Positions 28,049-36,601 of a stretch of DNA of 64,000 nucleotides are shown in pieces. The number at the start of each line of letters is the position of its first letter. Within the stretch, counting starts at the first letter, position 1. The position numbers and the translations under genes are program-made. A model generated the notes under the pieces. That model ran no database searches. It worked only from the letters and a program-made list of their open reading frames with translations, and was not told where the DNA came from. The stretch spans positions 165,131-229,130 of the forward strand of contig NZ_CABFVD010000003.1 of assembly GCF_902143515.1 (NCBI RefSeq). Reading direction: 5' to 3'. The DNA comes from Hathewaya massiliensis (GTDB lineage: Bacteria; Bacillota; Clostridia; Clostridiales; Clostridiaceae).

Positions 28049-29710
28049 TTAATAATCATAAAAACAACTGCCACCCACAAACTCTCTTAAAATTGAATTA
28101 GATGGAATTAACTTAAGGTCACTATCTTTAAAAAACTTTAAGAAACTTATAAGTCTTGCAGCTTCATAATATACCTCTGACTCTTCCCCTATTTTCTTTA
28201 ATTCCTCAAGAGCATATTTTTTTAGCATACAAAGTTCATACACATAGTTAGAGTTAAAAAGTACATCCGCTTCTTCTTGATACACAAATATATTTTTCTT
28301 TTCTCCTCTTTTTATTGAAGGCCACATTTTTAATGTATCCTCTCCACTATAGCCCCTAATTAAACTATCCCTTACAATTCTTCTAACCATCCTAACATCT
28401 GTTGTAGGTATCCTATTATGATTATCTATATTAAGTTGAGTAAAACAGTTTATATATACTTTAAACTTCTCCTCTCTCTTAATAGAAGAAGTTAAGATTT
28501 CATTTAGAGCATGAATCCCTTCGATTAATAATACCCCATTCTCTGGAAGCCTAACTCTTTTTCCATTCCATTCCTTACATCCCTTTAGAAAATTAAAAGT
28601 AGGTAGTTCCACCTCTTCCCCTTCTAAAATTCTCTTTAATGTACTATTAAATAGCTCAATATCTAAGGCATAAACAGACTCAAAATCATAATCTCCGTTC
28701 TCATCCTTAGGTGTATCTTCCCTGTCAACAAAAAAATCGTCCATAGAAATCTGTATTGGAACTAAACCATTTACTGCTAATTGTACAGAAAGCCTTTTTG
28801 TAAAAGTGGTTTTTCCTGAAGAAGAAGGCCCTGCAATTAATACTAATTTCACACTTTTTTTCTCACTTATACTATCTGCTATATACGCAAGTTTCTTTTC
28901 TTGTAAGCCCTCATTTATAAGAACCAAATCTTTCATGTGCCCTTGTTCTATTAGTTTATTTAAAGATCCTAGGGTATCAACCTTTAATATCTTTCCCCAC
29001 TCATTAGTTTCTTGGTAAATAGTAGCTAACTTTTTATATTTCACATATTCACTAATAGAAGTTGGATTTCCTAAACTTGGGAATCTTATTATAACTCCTG
29101 AGTTAAATTGTCTAAGTTCGAAAAACCTCAAATTTCCTGTAGAATATGCCATAGGACCATAGAAATAATCATATCTCTCCTCTAATTTATATAAACTTAC
29201 CCTATCTAAAGGTAGAGTTTCTAATAATCTTATTTTATCTTTCATACCATAGTCACTAAAAATTTCTATAGCTTCTTTTTTGCTCATAGAAATTTTCTCT
29301 ATAGGTAAATCTCTTTCTATTATATCTCTCATTTTACTTTCTAAAATATTTATTTCTTCTCCAGTTAAAGGAGTATCTTTATGAATCTCACAAAACAATC
29401 CTCCACTTAAAGAATGTTCTATGCAAACTTCAGAATCTTTAAATATATCATAAGCAGCTTTTATAAGAACAAATTGAAGACTTCTCTCATAAGCTCTTTT
29501 CCCCATATCCTCTCCATTAGTTAAAACCTGAAATTCACCTTCAGAATCAATCTTATGAGATAATTCAAATACCTCTCCATTAAATTTTCCAAGCATAATA
29601 GGAGAATTCATTTTAATATTAAATTTTTTTATTATAGTATATAAATCTGTACCATTTTCTACTTCAACTTCTCTATCTATATCTTTTAAAAATAATTTTA
29701 AATTTTCCAT
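28049..29710 (-). CDS. TGS-domain nucleoside kinase (uridine kinase-like)
   Basis: A 553-aa protein with an N-terminal TGS-like domain (about residues 1-60), a threonyl-tRNA-synthetase-like editing/SAD region (about 60-200, with HSLSGGLFCEIH), and a C-terminal P-loop kinase related to uridine kinase/phosphoribulokinase. The Walker A motif is AGPSSSGKTTFTKRL near residue 292, and DDFFVDREDTP follows. These proteins are widespread in clostridia; the physiological substrate is not established. It is a single gene on the minus strand. Confidence 0.88.
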   Translation of the reverse strand: MENLKLFLKDIDREVEVENGTDLYTIIKKFNIKMNSPIMLGKFNGEVFELSHKIDSEGEFQVLTNGEDMGKRAYERSLQFVLIKAAYDIFKDSEVCIEHSLSGGLFCEIHKDTPLTGEEINILESKMRDIIERDLPIEKISMSKKEAIEIFSDYGMKDKIRLLETLPLDRVSLYKLEERYDYFYGPMAYSTGNLRFFELRQFNSGVIIRFPSLGNPTSISEYVKYKKLATIYQETNEWGKILKVDTLGSLNKLIEQGHMKDLVLINEGLQEKKLAYIADSISEKKSVKLVLIAGPSSSGKTTFTKRLSVQLAVNGLVPIQISMDDFFVDREDTPKDENGDYDFESVYALDIELFNSTLKRILEGEEVELPTFNFLKGCKEWNGKRVRLPENGVLLIEGIHALNEILTSSIKREEKFKVYINCFTQLNIDNHNRIPTTDVRMVRRIVRDSLIRGYSGEDTLKMWPSIKRGEKKNIFVYQEEADVLFNSNYVYELCMLKKYALEELKKIGEESEVYYEAARLISFLKFFKDSDLKLIPSNSILREFVGGSCFYDY

Positions 29711-29867
29711 ATTTCGTGCCTCCCCTTAAAATATTTATTTAAATTAATTACATAAATTAAAGTACCTTTGGGTACTATTTATTATATAGATAATATAAGG
29801 TTCTATTATATTATATCTAAAATTACTAGTCTTATATAGATATTATAATACTAAATGTGGTGATATT

Positions 29868-30557
29868 TTGTTTATATTAATTATTAGAACTGTAATACTT
29901 TATTTTTTATCCTTAATTATAATAAGATTAATGGGAAAAAGACAGATAGGTGAACTTCAACCCTTTGAAATAGTCCTAACTGTTATGATATCTGAACTTG
30001 CTACTTTACCTATGCAAGATAATAGAATTCCATTAATCCATACTGCAATTCCCATGGTAATTCTTCTTATTTTACAAGTTGTAACTTCTATATTACAGCT
30101 TAAAAGTGAAAAAGCAAGAGGGATTTTATGTGGTAAGCCAAGTATATTAATTGAAAATGGGAAAATTGATATACATGAACTAAAAAATCAGCGAATAAAT
30201 ATAAACGACTTATTAGAAGAACTTAGACTAAAGGACATATATAACGTAGATGATGTTCAATATGCTATTTTAGAAAATAGCGGTCAATTATCTGTTATAC
30301 CAAAAATGGAACATGATAAAGTAACTAAAAAAGACTTAAATATTGAAACTAAACAAGAAAAAATACCAATATCACTAATATTAGACGGTATTATAAATGA
30401 GGAAAATTTAAAAATCATAAAAAAAGATGAAAAATGGTTAATGAATACACTAGAACAACACAAAATATACTCTCATAAAAAAGTTTTTCATGCTTACATA
30501 AACACAGAGGGTAAATTTGTTTATCAACTAAAAAATGAGAGGAGAAAGAAAAAATAA
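29868..30557 (+). CDS. DUF421 (YetF-like) membrane protein
   Basis: A 229-aa protein with two to three N-terminal membrane helices (about residues 1-80), including the RLMGKRQIGELQPFEIVLTVM motif of YetF proteins, followed by a cytoplasmic domain with GKPSILIENGKI and LLEELRLKDIYNVDDV. Start is a TTG (29868) after a weak GTGGTGATA. Family members are spore-associated or envelope proteins in Bacillus and clostridia; the activity is unknown. It is translationally coupled to the next gene by a TAATG overlap. Confidence 0.88.
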   Translation: MFILIIRTVILYFLSLIIIRLMGKRQIGELQPFEIVLTVMISELATLPMQDNRIPLIHTAIPMVILLILQVVTSILQLKSEKARGILCGKPSILIENGKIDIHELKNQRININDLLEELRLKDIYNVDDVQYAILENSGQLSVIPKMEHDKVTKKDLNIETKQEKIPISLILDGIINEENLKIIKKDEKWLMNTLEQHKIYSHKKVFHAYINTEGKFVYQLKNERRKKK

Positions 30558-30937
30558 TGAGAAATGTTATTATCTCTTTTTTGATTTTTATCCTCATGAT
30601 GGTAGGGATATTTTTTTCCCTAGACTATTTAAATGATATTTCTACTGAAATTCTAAGTTTAAGTCAATGTATAGAAGATCATATCGTTGATGATGAGTGG
30701 GATCTTGCTTATAAAGGTTCCATGGACCTATTACAAAAATGGGAAGATAGTTCTAAAATAATATCTCTTTTTACTAATGATACAGATATACACAGTTTAA
30801 GCGATGAGATAGTTAAACTTACACAGCTTATAAAAAGTGAAACCAAGGATGAATCCTTAGTTAGCACTCACTTAATAAAATATTTTATGAACCATATACA
30901 GGATATGCAAAATGTAAATTTAGAGAATACCTTCTAA
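30557..30937 (+). CDS. DUF4363 family protein
   Basis: A 126-aa protein with one N-terminal membrane helix (about residues 4-24) and a helical extracytoplasmic domain. It resembles DUF4363 proteins, which usually follow a DUF421 gene. Its ATG overlaps the DUF421 stop by one base, so both are made together and likely form a membrane complex. Function is unknown. Confidence 0.82.
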   Translation: MRNVIISFLIFILMMVGIFFSLDYLNDISTEILSLSQCIEDHIVDDEWDLAYKGSMDLLQKWEDSSKIISLFTNDTDIHSLSDEIVKLTQLIKSETKDESLVSTHLIKYFMNHIQDMQNVNLENTF

Positions 30938-30951
30938 AATTCATTTAAAAT

Positions 30952-30980
30952 TTGTTATATGCAATTTTTTGGTCTATAAT
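30952..30980 (+). promoter_or_regulatory. fba promoter
   Basis: TTGTTA (30952-30957), a 17-base spacer and a perfect TATAAT (30975-30980) precede fba. The transcript would have a leader of about 100 bases. The leader (31018-31080) contains GGGGATCTATAAAGTCCC and a CCCGAGCGGG segment that can fold, but I match it to no known RNA. Confidence 0.75.
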
Positions 30981-31087
30981 ATATATAGAAAATTTTAAAA
31001 ATATAGTATATAATATAAATATAGTATAACAAAAAAGTCCTATGGGGATCTATAAAGTCCCGAGCGGGTTAGAAAGGTGGAATTTAA

Positions 31088-32032
31088 ATGCCATTAGTTA
31101 CAACAAAAGAAATGTTTAAAAAGGCCTTTGAAGGTGGTTATGCAGTAGGTGCATTTAATATCAATAATATGGAAATTATTCAAGCTATAGTAGATGCGGC
31201 AAAAGAAAAAAAATCTCCTGTAATATTACAAGTTTCTTCTTCTGCAATGAAATATATGAGACCAACTTATCTTATAAAATTAGTTGAAGCTGCATCAGAA
31301 GATTCAGGAGTGGACATAGCTCTTCACCTAGACCATGGTGCAGATTTTGAAGCTTGTAAGAAAGCTGTTGATCTAGGATTTACTTCTGTTATGATAGACG
31401 GTTCTCACTTCCCATTTGAAGAAAATATAGAGGTTACTAAGAAAGTTGTTGAATATGCTCATGCAAGAGGAGTAGTCGTTGAAGCAGAGCTTGGTAAACT
31501 TGCTGGAGTTGAAGATGAGGTTAATGTATCTTCTAAAGATGCTACTTACACAGATCCAGATCAAGCTGTAGAATTCGTTGAAAAAACTGGAGTAGATTCA
31601 TTAGCTATAGCTATAGGCACAAGCCACGGAGCTTACAAATTTAAGGGTGAAGCTAAATTAGATTTTTATAGATTAGAAACTATAACAAAAAAATTAGAAG
31701 AAAAGGGATTCCATAACTTCCCAATAGTACTTCATGGTGCTTCAGCTGTTGATCCTGCATATGTTGAAATGTGTAATACTTATGGTGGTACTTTAGATGG
31801 AGCTAAGGGTGTTCCTGCTGAAATGTTAAGAAAAGCCTCTTCAATGTCTGTATGTAAAATTAATATGGACACAGACTTAAGACTTGCTATGACAGGTTCT
31901 ATAAGAAAAATCTTTGGAGAAGAGCCTAAAGTATTCGACCCTAGAAAATATTTAGGATTTGCAAGAGATAATATAAAAGTTCTTGTTGAAAATAAAATTA
32001 CAGATATATTAGGTTCTGAGAATAAACTTTAA
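31088..32032 (+). CDS. fba: Class II fructose-1,6-bisphosphate aldolase
   Basis: A 314-aa zinc-dependent aldolase that splits fructose-1,6-bisphosphate. Zinc-binding His residues are in ALHLDHGADFE near residue 80 and FPIVLHGASAVD near residue 208, with GVVVEAELGKLAG near residue 133 and AIGTSHGAYKF near residue 176. The length fits the gatY/kbaY-like class IIB group common in clostridia. RBS GAAAGGTGG precedes the ATG. It is monocistronic between its own promoter and a terminator at 32106. Confidence 0.95.
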   Translation: MPLVTTKEMFKKAFEGGYAVGAFNINNMEIIQAIVDAAKEKKSPVILQVSSSAMKYMRPTYLIKLVEAASEDSGVDIALHLDHGADFEACKKAVDLGFTSVMIDGSHFPFEENIEVTKKVVEYAHARGVVVEAELGKLAGVEDEVNVSSKDATYTDPDQAVEFVEKTGVDSLAIAIGTSHGAYKFKGEAKLDFYRLETITKKLEEKGFHNFPIVLHGASAVDPAYVEMCNTYGGTLDGAKGVPAEMLRKASSMSVCKINMDTDLRLAMTGSIRKIFGEEPKVFDPRKYLGFARDNIKVLVENKITDILGSENKL

Positions 32033-32105
32033 TATAGAGACTTTAATATAAGTGTGTGAGATGAGAATCTTTAACAAACCCTTATATAGCCCTATAAGTT
32101 AAAAT

Positions 32106-32136
32106 AAGATAGTCATCATTGACTATCTTATTTTTC
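32106..32136. terminator. Terminator after fba
   Basis: AAGATAGTCA pairs with TGACTATCTT over a 4-base loop, followed by ATTTTTCT on the plus strand. It also touches the stop codon of the convergent minus-strand gene. Confidence 0.85.
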
Positions 32137-33171
32137 TATATAATTTCTAACCCCTTTTATAACCATATCAATACTTCCATCACCATTTCGCTTTATCTGA
32201 AATCTGTTAAAATCCTTATAGGCTTCTTCACTTAAATATATATCTATATCCCCATCTATCTTAAGTCTAACCCTTTTTAACTTTTTTTCTACCCATTCCT
32301 TATCTACTGGAATATTTTCTTGAAGTCCATTATCTTTTACATAACTTAAAAAAGTAGCTTCCTCCTCTTCCTTGTCAAAGACTTCCTTAGTAAATTCTTT
32401 TATATCTATTTCTTCCTCTTCCTTAAGCTTTTCTTTAACTTTTCTTCTAAGTTTCTCAGCTTTATCTGCATTATCACTTAAATTTTCCCTAGTCCACTGC
32501 TCTGCTGTTTCTAAAAATCCTTTTGTCATATCTCTTTCATTTGCAATTATTTCACAACCTAAATAATTATCTATAAAATAGTTAGTTCCATAATCCTCTT
32601 CTTTTTTACTTCCCTTCTTCTTATCTAAGACCATTAAATCAAAACCTTCTTCACTAATTACAGGTTTTATAAAAGCACATTTTTGTATTTTTTGAGAACT
32701 AGCAGGTAATCCTGTAACTTGAGGTATTATATTTATACCTACTTTGTTTTCCACAAACTCCACAGTATGCATATAATTTTTAACATAATCCATCTTTAAT
32801 ATAGCAAGCATTGGTCCAAATTCTGTAGAAATAGAAACTACTATTAAATCACAAGAAGATATACTCCCCTTAGATTTCATAAGAGAAAACATCTGTCTTC
32901 CTAGTTCTTTTGATATCTCTAGTAAATTATTATGGCCTGATAAATACTCCCTACTAATTTCTTGAACTATATTTCTTCCCTCTTTAAATACAGCATACTT
33001 TAGCTCCTCATCCCTGAGTAGTTTTTGAATATGCTTATATAAAAAACCATATATCTCTTCAGTTAAATCTAGTGCGTATTCATTTAAAATAGGCTCATCA
33101 GTATTATTGTCTAATATATGAATTACAGCTTCATTTATGTTTACTTCCTTTATGTATTCCAAACTTAACAC
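32128..33171 (-). CDS. Nucleoid-associated protein (NdpA/YejK-like)
   Basis: A 347-aa protein resembling the 37-kDa nucleoid-associated family. Visible features are the INEAVIHILDN start, the VVSISTEFGPMLAILKMDYV segment near residue 110, the KKGSKKEEDYGTNYFIDNYLGC region near 188, and a Glu/Lys-rich linker (about 240-275) before a small C-terminal domain. Family members bind DNA or associate with the nucleoid; a precise role is unknown. Single gene, convergent with fba. Confidence 0.8.
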   Translation of the reverse strand: MLSLEYIKEVNINEAVIHILDNNTDEPILNEYALDLTEEIYGFLYKHIQKLLRDEELKYAVFKEGRNIVQEISREYLSGHNNLLEISKELGRQMFSLMKSKGSISSCDLIVVSISTEFGPMLAILKMDYVKNYMHTVEFVENKVGINIIPQVTGLPASSQKIQKCAFIKPVISEEGFDLMVLDKKKGSKKEEDYGTNYFIDNYLGCEIIANERDMTKGFLETAEQWTRENLSDNADKAEKLRRKVKEKLKEEEEIDIKEFTKEVFDKEEEEATFLSYVKDNGLQENIPVDKEWVEKKLKRVRLKIDGDIDIYLSEEAYKDFNRFQIKRNGDGSIDMVIKGVRNYIEK

Positions 33172-33311
33172 ACTCCCTTTACAATCTTTTAACTTCTCTA
33201 ATTTACATATTAATTTTTAGTTATTTATAACTTTTGAAATATTTTATTAAATTCTTCCATAAAGATTATACCTGTTATAAAGTTTTTATGCAATTTACAA
33301 TATATTACTAT

Positions 33312-33441
33312 TAATTCTCAATTCTTACTTCTTGCTTCTCACTTCTTTAACTCTTATTTCTTTCTTCTTTTTTACTTCTTATCTCTTATGGCTTATGTCT
33401 TATCTCTTACTCTTAATCTTACATCTCACTTCCTTCATTTA
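33312..33441. repeat. Polypyrimidine degenerate tandem repeat
   Basis: About 130 bases of nearly pure T/C on the plus strand are built from variants of TTACTTCTTATCTCTTA (for example CTTACTTCTTG, CTTATGTCTTATCTCTTA). The opposite strand reads AAGAGATAAGAAGTAA-like words. It lies in the divergent region between the nucleoid-protein and CYTH genes. I see no coding sequence. Confidence 0.8.
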
Positions 33442-33528
33442 AGTTAAACATAAGATTATCATAATAAAAATTTAATACAATTAACTATTTTATTATGATA
33501 TAATCACAATATTAAGGAGTTGATTACA

Positions 33529-34077
33529 GTGAAAGAAATAGAAACTAGAATAACTCACATTGATGTGGATGAAATTAGAAATAAACTAAAAAAACTTAAT
33601 GCTATTAAAGTAAAGGAAGAAAATCAAATAAATAATATATTTGATTTTGAAGATAGAAGACTTTTAAATAATAAGGGTTATGCTAGAATAAGAGTAGTAG
33701 AAGACCTTATTAAAGGAGAAACTAGAAATTATATTACAGTAAAAAAACTAATTAGCCAAGAAAAATATAAAATAATGGATGAACATGAAACAGAAATTAA
33801 AAGTGCAACTACTGGAGAAGACATATTTAAAGCATTAGGTCTTACCTTAATTCAATCCATAAAAAAATATAGAGAAAGCTATAAATATAAAGATACTCTA
33901 ATTGAAATAGATATAAATCAAAAAGACTTTTGTCCTTTTCCTTACATAGAAATTGAATCTAGCGATGAAAGTGAACTAGAAGAAGTAATAACCTTATTAG
34001 GTTATACCATGAAGGATACTACTTCTAAAAGCATATATGAAATATTAAATGGAGAAGTAAATATAAAGGGGCTTTAA
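33529..34077 (+). CDS. CYTH domain protein (class IV adenylate cyclase/triphosphatase fold)
   Basis: A 182-aa protein with the CYTH triphosphate tunnel fold. It starts MKEIETRITHID, giving the N-terminal ExExR form of the ExExK signature, and continues with alternating Arg/Lys/Glu beta strands (RRLLNNKGYARIRVV, ITVKKLIS, DTLIEIDI). Family members hydrolyse inorganic triphosphate or thiamine triphosphate, or cyclise ATP. I chose GTG 33529, 10 bases after AAGGAG, rather than a TTG only one base from that site. The next gene starts 1 base after its stop. Confidence 0.88.
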   Translation: MKEIETRITHIDVDEIRNKLKKLNAIKVKEENQINNIFDFEDRRLLNNKGYARIRVVEDLIKGETRNYITVKKLISQEKYKIMDEHETEIKSATTGEDIFKALGLTLIQSIKKYRESYKYKDTLIEIDINQKDFCPFPYIEIESSDESELEEVITLLGYTMKDTTSKSIYEILNGEVNIKGL

Positions 34078-34078
34078 T

Positions 34079-34966
34079 ATGTTTGGGTACGTTACTCCAT
34101 GTAAAATGGAACTTAAAATAAAAGATTATGAAAAATTTAAAGCATATTATTGTGGTTTATGTAGAACCATAAAAGTACACTATGGAAACCTTCCTAGAAT
34201 GGTTCTAAACTATGATATGACTTTTCTTGCTGTACTTTTAGATTCTATATCTGAAGATAGTAGAAAGCTTGAAAAGATCCATTGCTTTGTTCACCCTACT
34301 AAAAAAAGGTTAATTATAGTAGAAAATAAAGCCTTAAACTATGCAGCTTATTGCAATGTGATATTAGCTTATTATAAGCTTTTAGATGATGCTTATGATG
34401 ATAAAGATATAAAAAGTAAAACCTTATCTAAATTTTTAAATTTATATATAAAAGAAGAAAAATTAGACATAGAAAAAAAAGAAATTAATAATTATATAAA
34501 GAAAAGTTTAAAAGAGTTAAGTCTAATGGAAAAGTGTAGCATAGAAACTTCAAGCATAGACCAAATCTCTCACCCTTTTGCCGATTTAACTGGCTTTTTA
34601 ATTAGCAATTACTCAAAAGATAAAAACTTAAAAGAAACTTTATACTTCCTAGGATATAATATAGGTAAATGGATATATTTAATAGATGCCTTTGATGACT
34701 TAGAAAAAGATATGCTTAATTCTAAGTTTAATCCTATTAATAAGATTTTAAATTTGGAAAGGTTACCATTTAAAGAGTTTTCTAGTACAATAGAAAATAG
34801 AATAGATTTTATTTTAACTACTTCAGCAGTTAACGCTTTAAATATGCTAAAAAAACTTCCTATAAAAAGAAATGAGGAGTTACTATATAATATTCTTCAA
34901 TTAGGATTAATGGAAAAAATGGATAAAGTATCTAAAAGGAGTGAAATAAATGAGAGATCCATATGA
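34079..34966 (+). CDS. DUF5685 family protein
   Basis: A 295-aa protein of the DUF5685 type. It starts [29 protein letters not shown], with a Cys-rich beginning (CK, YYCGLCR) that could bind metal, and is mostly helical, resembling a terpene-synthase-like helical fold with DDAYDD and DAFDDLEKD acidic motifs near residues 102 and 205. Function is unknown. It is tightly linked to the CYTH gene upstream and overlaps the J-domain gene downstream by 17 bases. Confidence 0.8.
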   Translation: MFGYVTPCKMELKIKDYEKFKAYYCGLCRTIKVHYGNLPRMVLNYDMTFLAVLLDSISEDSRKLEKIHCFVHPTKKRLIIVENKALNYAAYCNVILAYYKLLDDAYDDKDIKSKTLSKFLNLYIKEEKLDIEKKEINNYIKKSLKELSLMEKCSIETSSIDQISHPFADLTGFLISNYSKDKNLKETLYFLGYNIGKWIYLIDAFDDLEKDMLNSKFNPINKILNLERLPFKEFSSTIENRIDFILTTSAVNALNMLKKLPIKRNEELLYNILQLGLMEKMDKVSKRSEINERSI

Positions 34967-35579
34967 GGTTTTAGGACTTAGAAAAGGTGCATCAAAAGAT
35001 GATATAAAAAGTGCCTATAAAAAACTTGCAAAACAATACCATCCAGATCAATTTGATGACAATCCCCTTCGTGACCTTGCAGAAGAAAGAATGAGGGAAG
35101 TAAACGAAGCTTATGATCATTTAATGAAAAATGGTGGTAATAACTCAAATAATTATGAAAGCTATAATGGAAGAACAAATACTAATAATTCTTCTTACTC
35201 AAATTCTTATAATACAGGCGATATTTATCAAAGTATAAGAAGAGATATAGATAGTGGAAATTTATCTGCAGCAGAACAAAAATTAAATTCCATAACTTTT
35301 AAAGATGCTGAATGGAACTACCTAATGGGAACTATTTATATGAGAAAAGGCTGGTATGATAGTGCAAACAACTATATAACTACTGCTTTTAATTTAAATC
35401 CTGCTAATCCTCAATATAGAGAAACTTATAATCAGCTAAATCGTCAAACAAAGGATTATAGACAAAATTATTATGGAAAATCCTCTAGAGACAACGATAT
35501 GTGTGACTTATGTGTAAAATTATGGTGTGCAGATTCCCTTTGTGAATGTATGGGTGGAGATTTAATATCTTGTTTCTAA
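34950..35579 (+). CDS. J-domain (DnaJ-like) protein with Cys-rich tail
   Basis: A 209-aa protein with an N-terminal J domain (about residues 1-65) containing the YHPDQ motif that stimulates Hsp70 ATPase. An Asn/Ser-rich linker (about 66-95) and a TPR-like helical region (about 95-170) follow. The C-terminus is Cys-rich ([20 protein letters not shown]). It is not a full DnaJ: there is no zinc-finger or C-terminal substrate domain. Overlap with the DUF5685 gene suggests that these proteins act together, perhaps guiding DnaK to a client. Confidence 0.85.
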   Translation: MRDPYEVLGLRKGASKDDIKSAYKKLAKQYHPDQFDDNPLRDLAEERMREVNEAYDHLMKNGGNNSNNYESYNGRTNTNNSSYSNSYNTGDIYQSIRRDIDSGNLSAAEQKLNSITFKDAEWNYLMGTIYMRKGWYDSANNYITTAFNLNPANPQYRETYNQLNRQTKDYRQNYYGKSSRDNDMCDLCVKLWCADSLCECMGGDLISCF

Positions 35580-35581
35580 AA

Positions 35582-35716
35582 ACTAAACTTATCTATCTAA
35601 GAACTTAAATTTATCCAATGACTATCTGCTCTCTACTCCCCTTTTCTTTAAAGTAAGAGTAAAGAGTAGCTATGCCACTAGATAAGATTTTCTTAGGGGA
35701 TAAGTTTTTTTCTAAA
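35582..35716 (+). terminator. Large structured terminator, copy 1 of a dispersed element
   Basis: AAACTTATCTATCTAAGAA pairs with TTCTTAGGGGATAAGTTT and is followed by TTTTCT, giving a long-range hairpin over 130 bases. Inside, GCTCTCTACTC can pair with GAGTAAAGAGTAGC. It ends the CYTH-DUF5685-J-domain unit. The segment 35610-35705 shares sequence with 45639-45737 and in part with 52362-52430. Confidence 0.6.
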
Positions 35717-35727
35717 GGAGTGCTATT

Positions 35728-36246
35728 ATGAATAAAAAAAGCATTTTAAGTAATAACATAGCTAAGGGTGGTATATTTACAGCTTTAGGTATTATATGCG
35801 TTTATTTAAGTGTTCTAATCCCTGTAAATACTTTGTTTTTTCTTCTATTAGCTTCAGCTATTATTCCCCTTACACTTTTAAGTACAGATATGAAAACTAC
35901 AATAGTAGTTTATTTATCCACTGCCCTTCTCTCCCTTATACTTGTTCCTACAAAAAGTATAGGTATATCATATTTAATACTATTCGGTATATATGGTATT
36001 ATAAAATATTTTATAGAAAAATTAGAAAATACCTACTTAGAAATCTTATTAAAATTAGGATTTTTAAATATTACAATGTTTATAATTTATTTTTTCTATA
36101 AAACTCTATTATTTAAAGGCACTCTGCTAAAGCTTCCTCTTGTACTAATTGTTCCTTTTATGCAAGTAGTCTTTGCCATATATGATTATACCCTAACTGT
36201 ATTTATAAATTATTCAAAAGATAAAATCATAAAGAACTTAAAATAA
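35728..36246 (+). CDS. Integral membrane protein of unknown function
   Basis: A 172-aa protein with five or so membrane helices (about residues 13-33, 36-52, 55-75, 80-90, 105-125 and 132-155). The general look (GGIFTALGIICVYLSVLIP start) resembles small S-component-like or DUF2232-type membrane proteins, but I cannot assign it. TCTAAAGGAG precedes the ATG by 8 bases. Its stop is just before the leuS T-box promoter. Confidence 0.75.
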   Translation: MNKKSILSNNIAKGGIFTALGIICVYLSVLIPVNTLFFLLLASAIIPLTLLSTDMKTTIVVYLSTALLSLILVPTKSIGISYLILFGIYGIIKYFIEKLENTYLEILLKLGFLNITMFIIYFFYKTLLFKGTLLKLPLVLIVPFMQVVFAIYDYTLTVFINYSKDKIIKNLK

Positions 36247-36250
36247 CCTA

Positions 36251-36278
36251 TTGACATAAAATTTTTTTAATATATAAT
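36251..36278 (+). promoter_or_regulatory. leuS promoter
   Basis: TTGACA (36251-36256) and TATAAT (36273-36278) with a 16-base spacer start directly after the previous stop codon and just before the T-box leader. Confidence 0.75.
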
Positions 36279-36299
36279 TATTTTTAAAGCAATTTTTAA

Positions 36300-36545
36300 A
36301 ATTTAATTATTTTATTGGCTAGGATCTAGGAGTAGTAATATTTAAGGTAACTTTAGAGAGCTACTGTGTGGTGTAAAGTAGTGTTACTAGAATATGAACT
36401 TGCCTTGGGAGCTTATCTATTAAAAATAGATACGGGTTTTCCGTTATAATTATAAGTGAGATTATATTTTTATATAATCTAATTAGAGTGGTACCGCGAA
36501 TTTCAGCTTTCGTCTCTTTATTGAGATGGAAGCTTTTTATTTTTG
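36300..36545 (+). ncRNA. T-box leader of leuS
   Basis: A tRNA-sensing T-box. The conserved T-box sequence AGAGTGGTACCGCG is at 36485-36498, followed by a terminator stem AGCTTTCGTCTC/GAGATGGAAGCT and TTTTT (36508-36541). Stem I lies at about 36310-36430; its specifier segment near 36396-36402 reads GAACTTG, consistent with a Leu codon (CTT, or TTG in another register). Uncharged tRNA-Leu should favour the antiterminator and raise leuS expression. Confidence 0.92.
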
Positions 36546-36601
36546 GCTATATTAGATAAATAAGAACACAATTACTAACAATTAAAATAGGAGGTTTTTA
36601 C

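Noticed and set aside
33312-33441. CRISPR array
   Set aside because: The words are short, degenerate and contiguous; there are no constant repeats with unique spacers and no cas genes.
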